A stretch of DNA of 55,747 nt from Scenedesmus sp. ARA3 (GCA_004335835.1 RWJK01001507.1:56080-111826); one strand, 5' to 3'; shown: positions 22,516 to 36,185, counted from the stretch's first letter. Made by a program: numbers and translations. The notes: generated by a model from the sequence alone, not told the origin.

Positions 22516-25500
22516 TCAACCAAAGCCCACAACACCTGCGCTCACCCACATGTTGCCTGCACCGGCTGCTTTGCTCGGTGGAGGCGCTGGCACTGCCGGC
22601 TTCTTTGCCTGCGCCTGCGACTGCTGCTGAGGCTGCGCAGCAGCAGCAGGGGCTGCCGCTGAGCCTGCGCCTCCTCCCAGCATCAACTGCTGCAGCAGCT
22701 GCTGCTGCCGCTGCTGCAAGCTTGGCGGCAGGGCAGGGGCTGGGGCAGCTGGTGGTGCCGCCACTGGACTGGGCAGGGTCAGGGAGGCCAGCAGCGTGTC
22801 AAGCGCGGACGCTGCAGCGGGTGATCCTGCAGTTGCTTTGACTGCAGTCGGAGAGGCTTTGACAGTTGTGGCAACAGTGTTGCTGCTGCTGCTTGTGCCT
22901 GGTAGCCGACTGCCAGCTGGGACCTCCAGCTGCAGCATCTGTGCAAACAGCAGTGCTGACGTGGCATCAACATGGGCTGCTGGCTGAACATTCTTACTGC
23001 TGCCGCCAACTGTGGTGGAAAGACTGCTAACGCTGCTGCTTGCGGTGGATGTGGAGGAGCTGCTGGCAAGCTTCATTGCGTCCACTGCTTGAGCCTTAGT
23101 TGAGACCGGCGCAGCACTTGACTTGCTGCTGGCAGGCGTGGTGCTGCGTGTTGCGCCTGCTACTGCCACCTTGGCAGGCATCCATTCCAGGCCTGAGCTG
23201 ACAGGCAACACCTGCAACACGCCACCACTGGCACCGCTGCTGCTGCTGCCAGTCCCTGCTAGAGCAGTCACCCCTCCCTGCTGTGGATCTTCAACAGGTG
23301 GTAGTGCTGGCAACTGTAGCTGCAACTGCTGCTGCTGCTGCTGTGGCTGTGGGCTCTGCGGCAGCGGCGAGCCCGCCCCTACACCGCTGTTGATGCTGCT
23401 GCTGGTCCCGCCATTGCTGCTGGAGCGCTGGGCGGCGATGTTGCCACCGTGCTGCAGGAACCATGCATCCATGTCCGGCACGCTGCTCACGTGCACGTCA
23501 CACGCGTCACCCAGCCAGTCCAGCGCGCAGTGGCAGCGCCCAGCCTGGCAGTAGCCATGAATGCAGCTGCCGCAGCTGTCGGCCGCAGAGCCGCACACCC
23601 GCGCGTTGTCGGGGCACTTGAGCATGCCGCTGCTGAAGCGCTTAGGCAGGGCCTGTGCAAGGTTCAGGGTCTTGCCTGCACCCCCAGCAAAGCGGCGGCA
23701 ACTGATAAGAAGCTGCGATGTGAGCTGCTCGCAGACCTGGAGAGAACAAATGCTAGTGGTCCGCACTTATTTCAAGATGCTGCTGGCAGCAACAGGCGCC
23801 GGTTTCATGTGCTTTAAGTGCTTCATGTGGGGATTGCAGCAGCATGCAGCTGCCAGCTGTCAGTGAGCTGCTGCAGCAAGCAGCTCGCGCACCCCCACCT
23901 GTCGGGCACAGCAGCATGCTGTTGGCGCCGCCTCCAAAGCGCAGCGTGATGTACAGCTCGCCGCGCTGGCCACACGTGGTGTCCCAGCAGCCGGCACCGG
24001 CGGCGCTCCTGCAGGACACAGCACTTCGCTCAAGGCATGCCACAACAACACTGGTGTGCAGCGCTGTGGCAGTAGCTGCTGCTGTTTGGCAAAACCTGCG
24101 GTTTGTGCGCCGATTGGGAATGGCTGTTGGACTGCAAACTCAATCATGCTCCAAGGTGCAGCATGCACAGTGCACACAACGTGCATGCTGTCACCCGCCA
24201 CCCACAAGGAAAACACAGCCAGCACACCTCGTGCCCGTGATGTCTGTGAGCTGCTGCGTCACCGGGTAGCACACTGCACTGGCCCCCCGCCACGAGCCCA
24301 AAGGAGACACACCACCTGCAGCAGAGCAGCGGCAGACACGGCCAGACACCAATTTGCCAAAGACCGATTGCTGGGCTTGACACGTGTAACACCTCACAGC
24401 GATGTCTGGCAGCCACTGCAAGCATGTTGTGTCTGTCAGCGATACAGCATGTCACACCTGAGGCCTTGCCACTGCTGCTGCTGCTGCCGCTGCTGGCGAG
24501 GCAGTTGCTGGCGCCGCCTTGCGCGTATGGGAAGGGCACGCCGTTGAGGAAGTTGGTGCCACCCTGCGCCGTGCGAAAGCACTCTGCAACTGCCTGGTAG
24601 TCGTACGTGCACGTGAGAGTACCTGCACGCAGTAACACAAAACGATTGAATGGCCACGTTGCATGCTCACAGGCGGTTGCCGCCCACAGCACAAGACACT
24701 AGGCAGTTGCACATTGGCATTCTTTTCTTGTGGCGCTCCTCGTCTGCCAGCATGTGTGACCAGCACCCGCTTGCCGCTGCTTCCTGGTGCAGGCCCTCAC
24801 CGTTCACAGCAGCACCGTCCTGCACGTTGCAGTACAGCTGCTGCCCAGGCCTGCCTGCCGCCCATGCCCCCGCTGCACTGCCCAGCCAGCCGCAGCCTGC
24901 GCCAGCGCCAAAGTCCAGCGGGGGCACGGCTGCTGCACGCGGCAGGTACCAGCCCGAGTCCTGCAGCAGGGCCGCCGTCAGCTGCAGCCGCGGCAGCTTG
25001 TCTGAGCGGCCTGCAGGAAAGCGGGATGTCAAATGCGTGCAATGTACAAGTGTTGATCAACGGCGCCTATCAGACAGAGCAGGCTCAGGCACAGCAAGGA
25101 TGGCCCAGGAACTTGTGGTACACAAAGTATGCTGCACAGCATGTTTAGGGCAGCGGTGTATGTTGGCGCAGTTCCGTCCTTCATAGGTTTGCTGCCTGGC
25201 CATTATGAGATCCTGACACTACGTGGTGCTTGCGTGGGTAGCGTCTGCTTGCAGGAACAGACATTCACCCGCAAAGGGTGCCGCTGACAGCATCAGCTCT
25301 CCCTGGAACAGCCGCGCCTCCCTGCAGCATAAGCGGAAGCATGATCATTTGAACATGTGATGGGAAGCTCAAAGGAATTTGCCAGGCAAGCAGCAACCAG
25401 GATGTCATCTGCTGTTACTACTGGCCTGACACACGGCACGCCTCTGGCTCTGCATGCCGCTGCCCACACAGCTGCTGTGCTGAGCACAAGGCAGCTGCAG

Positions 25501-27614
25501 CCCAGCACCCCCAGCAAGCTTCCGCCCCCTGTCCCCCTCTCACTCACCAGTGGCTGCCCCTGCTGCCGCCGCTGCCCTCATCTTCTAGCGGCACCCCTGC
25601 AGCACTGGCGCAGCCGCTCAGCTGCCGCAGCGCAGCCACCACCGCCGGCGAGGCCAGCGCGGTGGTGGTGCCGTAGGGGCCGCTCACGTTGTGGCGCGGG
25701 TCGCCCGCTTTGAACAGCGGGAACAGCGAAGGAGAAAACACCTGCAGCACAGCAAACACACAAGCACATGCCAGCTTGCAGGAACAGCAGCCCTGGGCGC
25801 AGATGCCACCTGGATGCTGCTTGGATGCATCTACAAGCCTATTCATGTGAGCTGTGATGTAACAGCCACCCGTCACACTTACAAAGGCGTGCAGCAGCTC
25901 GTGCGTGACGGTCTCCAGCTGGCGCCGCGCCCCCAGCTCCTCAAAGGCGCCGCGGCACAGGTTGATGGCGCCCATGATGGGCCGGCTGTCATCGCCCCCG
26001 ACAGCACACACGCCCGCGTAGGCCATGGTGCCTGCCTGGCAGGGCACACTGGTCACGTACAACACGTAGTCCACGGGCCGGCCCACGCCCCGGCCTGCAG
26101 GAAGCGACAGCGCAGTAGTGCAGGCGGTTGGGGTGGGATGCGCGCGTTGTCTTGCAGCTGCTGGCACGATTGGGTGGGTGGGTGGCCAGCTTGCAGGATA
26201 GTGCAGGTGACGCTGCTCTGTCAGCATATGGCAAGCGCGAGTGCTGCAGCTTTCCAGCCCAACAAGCACACAGGCAGCTCTTGCAGGCAGCCAGAGTCAG
26301 CAGCCTGGCCAGGATACACAGCGGGGTGTGGGGATCAGGGGTTCAGCAGACAGCAGCGCTCCAACCCACCTGAAATGAACTCTGGCTCCACGACAGCCTC
26401 GATGCACTTGACGCTGCCCCAGCCAGGTGGCAGCAGCAGGTTGCCAGGCAGTGGCCGCACCACCTGCGCGCAGCCAGTGTGTGCCTTAGTAAGCTGTAGC
26501 TGGGAGTGCTGCAGCGGTGCTACAGAGCACCGCAATCCAGCACTTTTGCTGCATGACTGCACACAACGTGTGACCATTGCTGCACCCCTTGTGGCTGCAA
26601 GCTATGCAGGAGGGGCACAACTGCTTTCATGGAGCATTGACGGCTTAGATACGCGCAGCAGGTGAATACGGTTGCTGCATGTGGCGTTGAGAGGCAGCGC
26701 TCAAGCCGCACCTGGAACATCTTCTGCAGCACCTTGACTGCTGTGGGCATGAGGCTGCTCTGAATGGCTGCAGCCAGCGACGCGTTGCTGCTGCAGCCTG
26801 CCAGCTGGAAGGACAGGTGCACTCGCGGTGCTGCTGGGCTTGCTGCTGATGGCGCGGCCTGAGCCAACAGCTGCCTAGCTGCAGCTGCTGCTCCAACAGT
26901 TGCCGGCTGCATAGGCAATGACACATTGCACGAGTGCATGACATTTGCAACACAGGCTACAGGGCTTGATGCTGTAAGTTGGGTGTGTGCCAGCTTGCAG
27001 GAAACAGGGCGCCAAAGCGTTGGTAACTGACACAAAAGAACACAGTGAGGCATTGCAGCTGCGCACCTGTGCATGCTCCCTGGCTCTTTCTTGCTCCCTC
27101 AGGAATAGCGACCTCGCCACAAGCCGCTGCTCAGTCTCCAGCACCTGGCAGCAGCACAGAGGTCGTGGCTTGTATGAGCTGTTGAGGGATGTGTTGAACA
27201 AAGTTCATCTGCTTTGTCAAATCATTGTTCAGATGACTCAGTGTCTCAATGTCCTGCAGACAGTACCTCTCCGGGCTCACACGTGCAAGTGCTGCAAGAC
27301 CCTGTCATGCCAGCAGCAGTTTTGCCAAGCGGTGCTTAGCGCACCTGGTGATGGCCGCAGCCTACGTGTTGGTTCACCAAACTTGCAACCTGATGTGTTG
27401 ATGCCCAAGGAACGAAGCACACTGCAGGAGGTGGCAAGGTGTTTGACATCAACCTGCTCAGATGCCTAGAGCTTGCTACAGGGCCTCTTGGTGTACTGCT
27501 GTACAGTCACATGCTGTGGTTGCTGCTGCAACGAGAAAGCGCTAACGCTGCAAACTTACGGCTTGCTGTCAGAATAAGAGTGGCTGCTATACGTAGCTCG
27601 CTCCATGCCAGCAT
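22516..27614 (-). CDS. Leishmanolysin-like (M8/GP63) zinc metalloprotease with EGF-like module
   Basis: Secreted or surface zinc endopeptidase. Thirteen minus-strand exons: 27614-27560, 27421-27345, 27144-27067, 26906-26712, 26463-26370, 26094-25883, 25741-25548, 25321-25269, 25010-24801, 24622-24458, 24315-24228, 24008-23899 and 23675-22516; 2,691 nt, 896 aa, every phase consistent. A signal peptide (core AATLILTASLCF) is split over exons 1-2. The zinc site is HELLH at 231-235 with third ligand His301 (GSHW) and Met-turn Met312 (GELM). The 66- and 11-residue spacings equal those of leishmanolysin. GWYLP, the CWDTTC region and CPDNARVC follow, then an EGF-like cysteine cluster (SCGSCIHGYCQAGRCHCALD) to about residue 570. 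The last ~310 residues are Ser/Ala/Pro/Gln-rich, without a GPI-like tail. The start is the ATG that gives a signal peptide. Confidence 0.9.
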
Positions 27615-28972
27615 CGCAAGCCCCCTCCCGCTCTCCCGCCTAGTGTCAGACGGCTATTCACTGCTCCCGTGCACAGGTTCAGCAGCATCGGATGATGTTG
27701 ATGATAGATGAAGAAGCGCATGCAAGCCAGCGGGTAGGATTTTTGAAGGCTTTCGTGTGCAGCTTGCCTTCCGTCATGGCAACGTACCATTACGTAGCGT
27801 GCAGGCAAAACGTATCGCTAAGAGCTGCTGCAACGCTTACATTCTTTGCTGAGCTGCTGCTGGCTTCGGGCTCGCTGCTTGAAAGCAGGGCACAGTGTAC
27901 CACGACAGGACCACCTCAACTGTCACTCCTGCACTTGCACCGCGATTAGAGACGCACACTGATGGAAAAGCAGTTACAAGTGCTGTCAACCAAACAGATT
28001 CTGGAACTCAACACACAACCCAGTTGCTGTACATGTGCATGGCAGATCCGGGATGCCTTGAAACACACTCGCACTGCACCGCACACAAGCACCAGCGATA
28101 CCGCTGCATGGGATGCATGAAGCCCACCATGTAATTGCCACTACCTGCTGCTCCTGCAACCCTCACTATCACTCACAACACCCTACTGTTTTGCCAGCCA
28201 AGCACCAATGCTAGCCATATCACAACAGCACTTGTCAAGCACTGCAGGCATTCCACCTGCCACCAAACAACTCGTGAAACGGCCCAAAGCACAAGATCTC
28301 AGCCAGAAGCACCCAGAACAGTGGCGCACATCAGCGTGCAAGAAGCGACAAGCGGAAGCACCGCGGATCCACCACAAGAGGGTTCACAGTCAGCCCGCTG
28401 CTGCCAGCTCCTCAGCCAGACCCTTGCCCCTCGCGCAACCTGCGTTATAGCAGGCATACGCAGCACCAGCATCCCTCCAAGTGCCAATGCTCGCACGCAA
28501 CGCTGCAACATCACACCACAGCTGCTGCGCCAGCTATCGCACAGCATGCCATCCTCCTTCTTTCCAACAGCAGCCCTTGCACGAGCAACCGACACTGTCG
28601 AGCCTCCATACCAGGCACTCCACCTGCCGCTGCACAAACCTTCAGTCTGCGCACACGCAATGCATGCACAGCAAGACGTACTCACTGGCAGCAGCACACC
28701 TCCCCACCAAGCTCCTCACCCAGCCCTCCCACAGCAGCCCAGCCACCCGCCCTTGCTGCCAGCCATGCACACCAATCAACCTCCAGGAGCCCTCCAATGC
28801 AACACACAGACACCAACTCCTCCCCAGCCCCGCTGCCGCCGCTGCTGCTGCATCTAATGCATGATGATGTCACAGCAGGCCGAGGACCGCAGAGTTGCTG
28901 CTCACCACCCGTGCAACGCCTCCAGCAGCAGCAAGCTCAAGCCAACATGTAGCACACATGCTGTGCTGCTGC
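27615..28972. other. Intergenic: upstream of the metalloprotease, downstream of eIF(iso)4G
   Basis: No supported gene. A plus-strand open frame at 28135-28857 is Pro/Ser/Thr/His-rich low complexity without splice or homology support. Both flanking genes are on the minus strand, so this holds the eIF(iso)4G 3' UTR and the protease promoter. Confidence 0.5.
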
Positions 28973-31900
28973 TCACAGCGGCACGCTGGCAAAGCCTGCC
29001 GCCTTGAGCCAGTCAGCCACGCTGGGCAGGTCGCCGTCAAACTCGTCAGCAGCAAACAGCTCCCCGGCCTTGATGCCAGCAGCAGCACATGCCTTGCCCA
29101 CGCCAGCCTCGCCGCCCAGGCCAGCCGCAGCAGCCTTGAAGGCCGCCTCGGCAAAGTTGCGCTTGGCTTCTGCGCCCTCCGCACCCTCCAGCAGCTGCGG
29201 CAGCACCGACAGCGGCAGCGCGCTTGCTGCTGCTGCTGCGCCCACCAGCTGCCCCAGCAGCTGCGGCGCCTTGGGCACATCCAGCCTGCACGTAAGGAAG
29301 GGAAAAAAGGCAGCACAGGACACAGGTGCGGCACCAGGTGAGGTGGCAGAAACGGCAGCAGCTCAACAACATGTGCTGATGCAGTTGATCAGGCAACAGG
29401 GGCTGACGACCCAACCATAAAGCGAGCTGTGCACTACGGAGCTGCCGGCACTGCAGCACTCACAGCACCTTCGCTAATCAACTGTTGTCGACTCCTTGCT
29501 GCTCACACGGGCACCCTCCTTTTACTGCTGCTACAGCTCCGACTCAACTGTCGCACAGCACAGCACTGCTGCAATTGCTGCCTGCTGCTTCTGCTGCGGT
29601 GTGCACTCACGCTAGGTCTCCCAGTATGCTGGTGGAGGCCTTCAGCCCCTCCACTGTCTCCGCCTCAGTGAGCAGCTTCTCCTTGATCAGCGCCACCAGC
29701 AGCTCCAGCAGCGCAGCCGCTGCCTTGTCGCTCTGGGGGGAGGGGATGCAAGCAGTCAGGTGGCGGGGCAAGCAGCAGCAGGGGTTTCAGCCAGTGCCCT
29801 GGCTGGTGTGTGCGCTAGGTTGCTGAGTGCATCTTGCAGCACAACGCGCCCATGAAGTTGCAACGACGCAGTCGCAGGACTGAACTACAAACGGATGCTG
29901 CACACAGCCCTGACAGAACCCGCCATACTGAGCCACCAGCCTGACCAGCCACACTCAGCACATACAAGACAGCCGCCATGCTGGCACATACATGCACACA
30001 TAACCTCGCTGCAGCTCTCGCCCCTGCCGCTGTACTAACCACGTGCCAGGCCGCCCCACCTGTGCGTCAAACAGCTCCGCCAGGGCCGCCTCCACCACAC
30101 CGCGCAGGTCAGGCACATCACCCGCCTTGGGCGCATCGCGCAGCTCCTTGAGGCACAGCCGCGCCTCCTTGCCGTCACCGATGCTGACATACTCCCGCAG
30201 GAACGACTTGGCCTTGCTGTCCACGTCCTCCACTGCCAGCGGCTTGCCAGCTGCCTTGGGCGCGGCTGCTGCTGCAGGAGCTGCTGCTGCTGGCCGGCTG
30301 GCTGCTGCTGCTGCTGGCGCCGGCGCTGCTGCGGGTGGCGCGCGGCGCACCAGCGGCTCAGGGGGCTTGTACTCGCCCAGCAGCGCTGAGCCGCCGGCGC
30401 CGAAGGAGGGCTTGAAGCCGCTGCCTGCTCCCTTCTTGCCCACAAACTCCCAGCCTTCCTCGCCACCCCGCAGGGGTGGCAGCAGGCTGAAGTCCTCTGC
30501 TGCCATGCGGCTCTGCACCGGCAGCGCGGGCAGGTCTGCGCCGATCTTGCTGGACACCATGCCGAGCTCGGCTTCTGCTTCCGCGTGCACCTCGTCCAGC
30601 TTCTTGGCTGTGAAGGTCTCGCGGCGCGGCACCCACTTGTTCTTGGACATGTCCAGCACGTCGCGGATCTGCGCGCGGGGACAGCAAGCAGGGCGCGGTC
30701 AGGCTGGTGAGCTGATGGTCGGGTGTTAAGTGCAGGACTTGCAGCCAACGTGCAAGTTAGCACGGAAAACGAGCCCGCTCAACACTGCTGCTACCTGTGG
30801 GACATGGCCTGCTCATGCAGCCGGTTATTCTGCTCATTCGCTCATGCAGCCCCATCTGTTGCTGCTGCTACTGCTGCTGCTGTGCCATGCGCTCACCAGG
30901 AAGCGCATGCGGCTGGGCAGGTTCTTGTCTGCAGACAGGCGCGTGAGGCGTGCCAGGTAGCCGTCGAGCGTGTCCCGGGTCTTCTTGAGCTCGCTGCCCG
31001 CCAGCATCTTGCCGGTCACGCTGATCATCTCACACGCGCTCTCAATGTTCTCCTCGGGAGGAATGGTGCCGTTGTCGCGGGCCTGTGCGTGGGAGAATGC
31101 AGACAGATGAGCAGGTTAATTGCAGCGCAGCAGGCAATGTCAGTGCTCAAGTGCAATCCTGGCGTACCTGCAAGCCCCTGCTGCCCGCACAACACAGGCA
31201 CAAGTTGCTGCTATCATGCATGATGCCGTCATCATGCTACTGTCATGCATGCGCCAGCGACCCCGCCTGCCCCCCTCACCTCCAGCAGCTCCCTCAGGCA
31301 CACGATGATGATGGCCTCGCGCACCACCTCCTTGCGGTACAGCTCAGCGATCAGCCGCACCGTGCCCAGCGTGCGGCTCTTCACGCGCTTCTCCGCCGCG
31401 GCGCGCTCGTCAGCGTTGCTGATGGACGCCAGCTCCTGCATGTGGCGGTGCACGGCAGCAGGAGTGACGGGGCGGCAGCCACACAACAGAGACAGGTGAG
31501 ATGCATGCAGGACTGACAGGCCCACTGACAGGCCCACAGACAACCATTGCATGCAGCCATGCGACGTGGTGCACAAGACGAAAGCGGCAGCAACCAGATG
31601 GAGAAGGCAACGGGTGTCGGCTGCACCAGCAGCAGCAGCAGCGGCCCTCACCTCGCGCGCAGCTGCCGCGCCCTCAAACTCGTCCTGGCAGGTGTTGAGC
31701 AGCACGCGCCTGAACATGACGGGATTGTCGTCCCCCTCCGCTGGCGGGAAGCTGGGCAGCTCCCTGCTCAGGCTGAGGCACAGGTCGGCGTACATGGCGC
31801 AGAAGGTGGGCTGCGCCACCGCGTTCTCAAAGACCAGCGTGATGGTGTGCCGCAGGATGTCCGCAGTGGTGATCACGGACAGCAGCTGCTCCAGCAGCCG

Positions 31901-33891
31901 CTCAAACTTCTCGGGCGTCAGCTTGTTCAGGATGCCCTTCACGCTGCGCAGCGCCTGGGGGGAGGGAGAGCAGGCGCGGAGAGGAGTGCAGTAGTGGGGG
32001 AGTGCGGCGCATTTAAAGCGCGGGCAGGGAACAAGGTAGGGCTATTGCTGTGCAGTGCACATGGGCTGTATGTGATGGCTGCGGCGCACCCACACGCTGC
32101 AGAACATACTGCTGCCAATTGCAGCAGGCAGCAGCACACATGCAGCGAGTGTTAACAACAGCTGCAGCTGTAATGCCGCTGATGCTGATGCTGTTCCTGC
32201 TGCCGCTGCTCCTGCTGCTGCTGGCGGTGTGCTCCCGGCGCCTCCCGCTGCAGTCCGAGCAAGCACACCGTGCACTGCTGCGCCGTGCTGCGGTTGCTGG
32301 GCTGTCACAGCCTTGGCTGCAGCACCCCTCTCACTCAGCGCCCCAGCGGCACTCACCCGCTCAGTCTGGCCCAGCTCCCCTCCAACCTTGTAGGCAACCC
32401 TGCCCTTCTCCTCTGCTTTGTGTATCCGCAGCGATTCCTGCAAGCAGCAGCGCAGCGGCACGCGCCACAGCACAGCACGAAAGCCAAGCAAACCGTATGT
32501 GAGCAGGACGTCTACCAAATGCAGCCGCCTTGCAGGACGCACCAGAAGCAGCTGGAGCAGTGCATGGCAGGACGCTGCATGCAATGTGCCACGCGCCGCA
32601 TGCTGCACAATGACGTGCAGCGCCCAGCAGCTGCGCGTGAATTTGCCTGCTATGAACAGATGAAAGCTCAGCTGCTACACTACTTGACAATGCCTGTTGA
32701 TATTGTCTGATGCAGATTGCTATCCTGCACCTGCGCTGCTTCTCCACCCAAGCTGCCTGTTTCACCACGCGAGGATGGCGCCTCACCTGCGATGGCTGCT
32801 GGCGCTGCTGCGGCTGCTGCTGCTGTGCTGCTGCTGCTTGCTGTGGTGCTGCTGTGCCTTGCTGCCTTGGGCCTGCTGCTCCTGCTGCGCCTGCTGCTGC
32901 TGCTGGTGCCGGTGCGCGTGTGCGCCAGTCCCTGGTGTCAGTATCATCGTTGTCCTCTACCACTTGCTGCGGCAGCAACACAAGGTAAGTAGCAATGCAC
33001 AGAACACAGTCTGCTGTCAGCAGTTATGCAGTGCATGCACACCATGCTGGATGTGCACAGAAGGAACCTGTGTGCCACAGGTCTACGCTGAGCAACGCCG
33101 CTGTCATGCACCAAGGGCCAAAATCAGGCAGCTCCTGCGCTGCCATCACTACTTTCCGAGGTTCGTGTGCATCTGCTGCTAAGCAGCTGCAGTTGCTGCT
33201 GACGCTGGCAGTGGTCAAGCTCCCTGCTCCCACCAGCTGAGCAAAAGCTGCTCTACGAAGCATGCATGCTGCGCGCTGCCTGCCAGGCACGCATGCTGTG
33301 CTGCAAGCGCACCTTGAGTGACTGCCGCTGCGTCTCGCGCTCCGTGTCCTCTGAGATGACAATCTCCAGCTGCAGCTGCTGCAGCTCCATCGGAGCCTTG
33401 ATGTGCCTCTGCAGATGGTGGTGAAACATGCAAGAGCTTGTTGCGCAGCAGCGGCAGTGCATGCAGTGATGAGCATGCCGCTGCTGCTGTTCCTCATGCA
33501 TTGTGCAGCTTAGCACGCATTGTGCAAGCTTCCCCTAACGCCACCTGCCTTTCCAATGACCCATGTTTTCTCTCCAGGCCACTCACGTCCATAAACTTGA
33601 GCAGGAACTCCCTGTCATACTTGACAATCTGCCCTGGTGGCTTCCTGGGTGTCTGTTCTACTTCTGCCACGAGGGCTTGAGCAATCACCTGCACAGCAAG
33701 CGTGCCGTGCGTCAATGATTGCGGTTAGCCAATACTTGAGCGGCTGCGCAGTGCCTGCAGTGCGTGCTGCTGCTCACTGGCTTGCTCCGCAGCCCCAGTC
33801 CTGCGCCCTTGCTGAACGCAGAGAAGGGATTCGCGCCACCGCCCCCCGGCCTGAGGCCTCCAGGCCGCAGGCTAACAACTTCTTCCGTCAT
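28973..33891 (-). CDS. Eukaryotic initiation factor eIF(iso)4G
   Basis: Scaffold of the cytosolic cap-binding complex; binds eIF(iso)4E, eIF4A and eIF3. Eleven minus-strand exons: 33891-33778, 33688-33587, 33408-33313, 32966-32787, 32437-32357, 31954-31652, 31435-31280, 31082-30897, 30668-30060, 29732-29611 and 29285-28973; 2,262 nt, 753 aa, phases consistent. Near the N-terminus YDREFLLKF (from Tyr62) is the eIF4E-binding motif YxxxxLPhi. A Gln/Ala linker follows, then a MIF4G domain at about 165-405 (LNKLTPEKFERLLEQLL, LVFENAVAQPTFCAMYADLC, RLIAELYRKEVVREAIIIVC, GKMLAGSELKKTRDTLDGYL). A charged linker (IRDVLDMSKNKWVPRRETF) leads to an MA3 domain from about 550 (FLREYVSIGDGKEARLCLKE). The lack of a long N-terminal extension and the size fit iso4G rather than eIF4G. 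The start is the first ATG of the open exon (MTEEVVSLRPGG). Confidence 0.93.
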
Positions 33892-34732
33892 AATCAAGAT
33901 GCTGCTCGACAAGCAGTGAACAAGGGTGGTGGCACAAAGCCAATGGCTGCGGGTGCAACCTTCCGCCCTGTGGCTACTGTTGATCGATCGTAATTGGAAG
34001 AAAAGGCAAACGTTCAGAGATCAGGGGTAACCTGCATGGCTGTTGGACCGCTGTGACCTGCCAGTTGTGCCCTTTTGTTTCAATTTCTCAAACCACAGCT
34101 GGGGATGCGCTCTTTATCCAACTTGCATTTAGACTACGTTGAGATGCTTTATTTATGCTCACGTGCGATCATACGCGGTGCATGATGATGGGCGCGTGAA
34201 CTCGTTGCAGTGATCGCTGATGATTGCTGGTTGATATTACGCATTGAGCGTTAATCGTTGCTATCGGTTTGATGATTTCCCTCAAAGCCTGGAAACGAGC
34301 CGCTGGATGCATGCACAGTGTGGCCAGTTGGCGGGGCCAGCAGCAGAGAGCCAAAATGCTACTTGATTACAGTCAATCGCGGCACATTGGCTTGAGTTTC
34401 AAGTCAGTCAAAGTTGGCATGGTTCTCATCATCGTGTCGGTGCCATCAGGACCGGGTAGATCGTCCGAAGCACCTGTACTTTCCTTCTGCCAAGGATGCA
34501 CCATGAATCGCTGCTGCGTCTCGTCCCTTCTTACTTGATGTAAACAGCTGAGCATACGTAATCAATACGATCTATGATAGAGCCAATGCAGCAGCTCATC
34601 CTTCCCGATTGCTGCACCTTGACTCCCTCTTGGACCGGCCCCAGCACAGCAACAGCAGCAGCAACGACTGGCAGCCACACCCAGCAAGAACAGAACTAAT
34701 CAAGCTGTTGTTGATTGTCGGCCGACGACAAG
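33892..34732. promoter_or_regulatory. Divergent upstream region of eIF(iso)4G and secreted protein A
   Basis: About 840 bp between two outward-pointing genes; no ORF of interest. It is less GC-rich than the genes. I see no specific regulatory motif I would defend. Confidence 0.4.
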
Positions 34733-36185
34733 ATGCACAAGGCGGCCTTGTTTGGCGCTGCAGCCCTGCTACTGTTGGCGCAGGTGCAGCTGGCCAGCGC
34801 CCAGGCTGCAGCAGCACCTGCTACTGCAGCAGCTGCTCTCCCTTCTGAGATGGCTGGCAGCTGCCCACTCAGCCCTGCCGACTTCTCAACGATAGACTAC
34901 ACACCACTTCGAAGGGCTTGTGGTGAGCACTGATGTGTTGCAGCTGATGCAGGACTGCAGAGCTGGGCAGTCAGTTTGCATGCGTTTGCAGCAGGTCGGT
35001 GCACATCGCTGTTGCTGCCTGCAAGCTCATCGCTGCTGTCTCAGCTGCACTAAAAGCAGCGGCAGCTTGATGCATTGCTTGTCGTCTGTTCGATGGAGTC
35101 AGCATTCATGAAGAATGGACACTGGCAGCCCACCCCCTGCTGGCCCATGCGCAAAATTCATGACCACTCCTGCCACCCAACCACCGCTTAAGCAGAGCAG
35201 GTGGCTTCCCAGCTGCTTGCTCGCTCGCCATTTCGCTCTCGATAAGTGCGTCACAAATAGCTCTGTCTGACCAGATGCATCCGCCACTGCATGACCCTTG
35301 CGTGTGCTGCCTGCTGCCCCCTGCCCGCAGACACCTCCCTGTTCAGCGGCGCCGCCTTCTGCTCCTCCTGCATCTGCGCGGTGGGCACCGCCCTGGTGAG
35401 CGGCTTTGACCGCGCCGGCGTGCTCATCAACGGGCGGCGCGTGGGCGAGCTGGCGGCTGCTGATGGCGAGGCGGGCGTGGGCGCGGTCAACGCGCTCATG
35501 GCCAACTGCTCCGCCATCCTGGGTGTGCAGGTGAGGGCCGGGCGATGCTACTTGAAATGCAGACTATAGCCTGGCCAGGACAGCATGGGCAGATGGTTGC
35601 ATTGTACACCTGCTGCTCACCCATTGCCCCTCACTGGGCTCATCAGCACAGGGCTTCCCGCTCAGTACGCCATCAGATTGGTGGAGACTAGCCCGTTTAC
35701 CAACGGCATCAAATCACATCGCCATCAGTGGCCAGTTGGTTTTTTGCGCGCATTTTCAATTCTACCTGCCTAGCCCTGCGTCCCCAGCTTCACATGCTGC
35801 AGCCTCTGCGCCGCATCGCCTTCTGTGCTTCGTCTTTCTTCAAGTTGTGCCTGCTCTGCCCTGCCTGCCCTGCATGCCCTGTCTGCAGCTGCTGGACTCT
35901 GGCGCCCTCACCACGCCAGCACTGACAGCACTGGGAGACTGCTCAGTGGATGCCGGGAGCCTGGCATGCGCTGCTGCTGCCACACCAGCAGCAGCAACAC
36001 CAGCACCTGCTGGCGCTGCTGCCGCCTCTGCACCTGAGGTGGCTGCTGCCAGCCGCACGGAGTCGCCTGCAGCACCTGCAGCTGCGCCTGCCCCCAACTC
36101 TGCTGCGGCTGCTGCTGTGCCGCAGGGGCTGCCTGCCGTGATGCTGGCAGCAGCAGGTGTGCTGGCTGCTGTTCTGATGGCCTGA
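34733..36185 (+). CDS. Secreted SPARK-like cysteine protein A, probably GPI-anchored
   Basis: Three exons: 34733-34922, 35331-35530 and 35889-36185; 687 nt, 228 aa, phases consistent. A strong signal peptide (MHKAALFGAAALLLLAQVQL, cut near ASAQA) is followed by an Ala-rich spacer. The cysteine domain reads SCPLSP...YTPLRRACG, FCSSCICAVGTAL, NCSAILGVQ and LLDSGALTTPALTALGDC. This spacing resembles the plant SPARK ectodomain (CP.., AC, CC-type pair, C.., L..G...C). An Ala/Pro/Ser-rich stalk (about 95 residues) and a hydrophobic end (LPAVMLAAAGVLAAVLMA) fit a GPI-attachment signal. It is followed by a paralogue in tandem with identical exon structure. The SPARK assignment is inference; the protein is certainly secretory by its ends. 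Confidence 0.7.

Noticed and set aside
28135..28857. 240-codon plus-strand open frame as a gene
   Set aside because: Composition is Pro/Ser/Thr/His low complexity, with no splice-consistent extension and no domain. GC-rich intergenic DNA gives such frames by chance.
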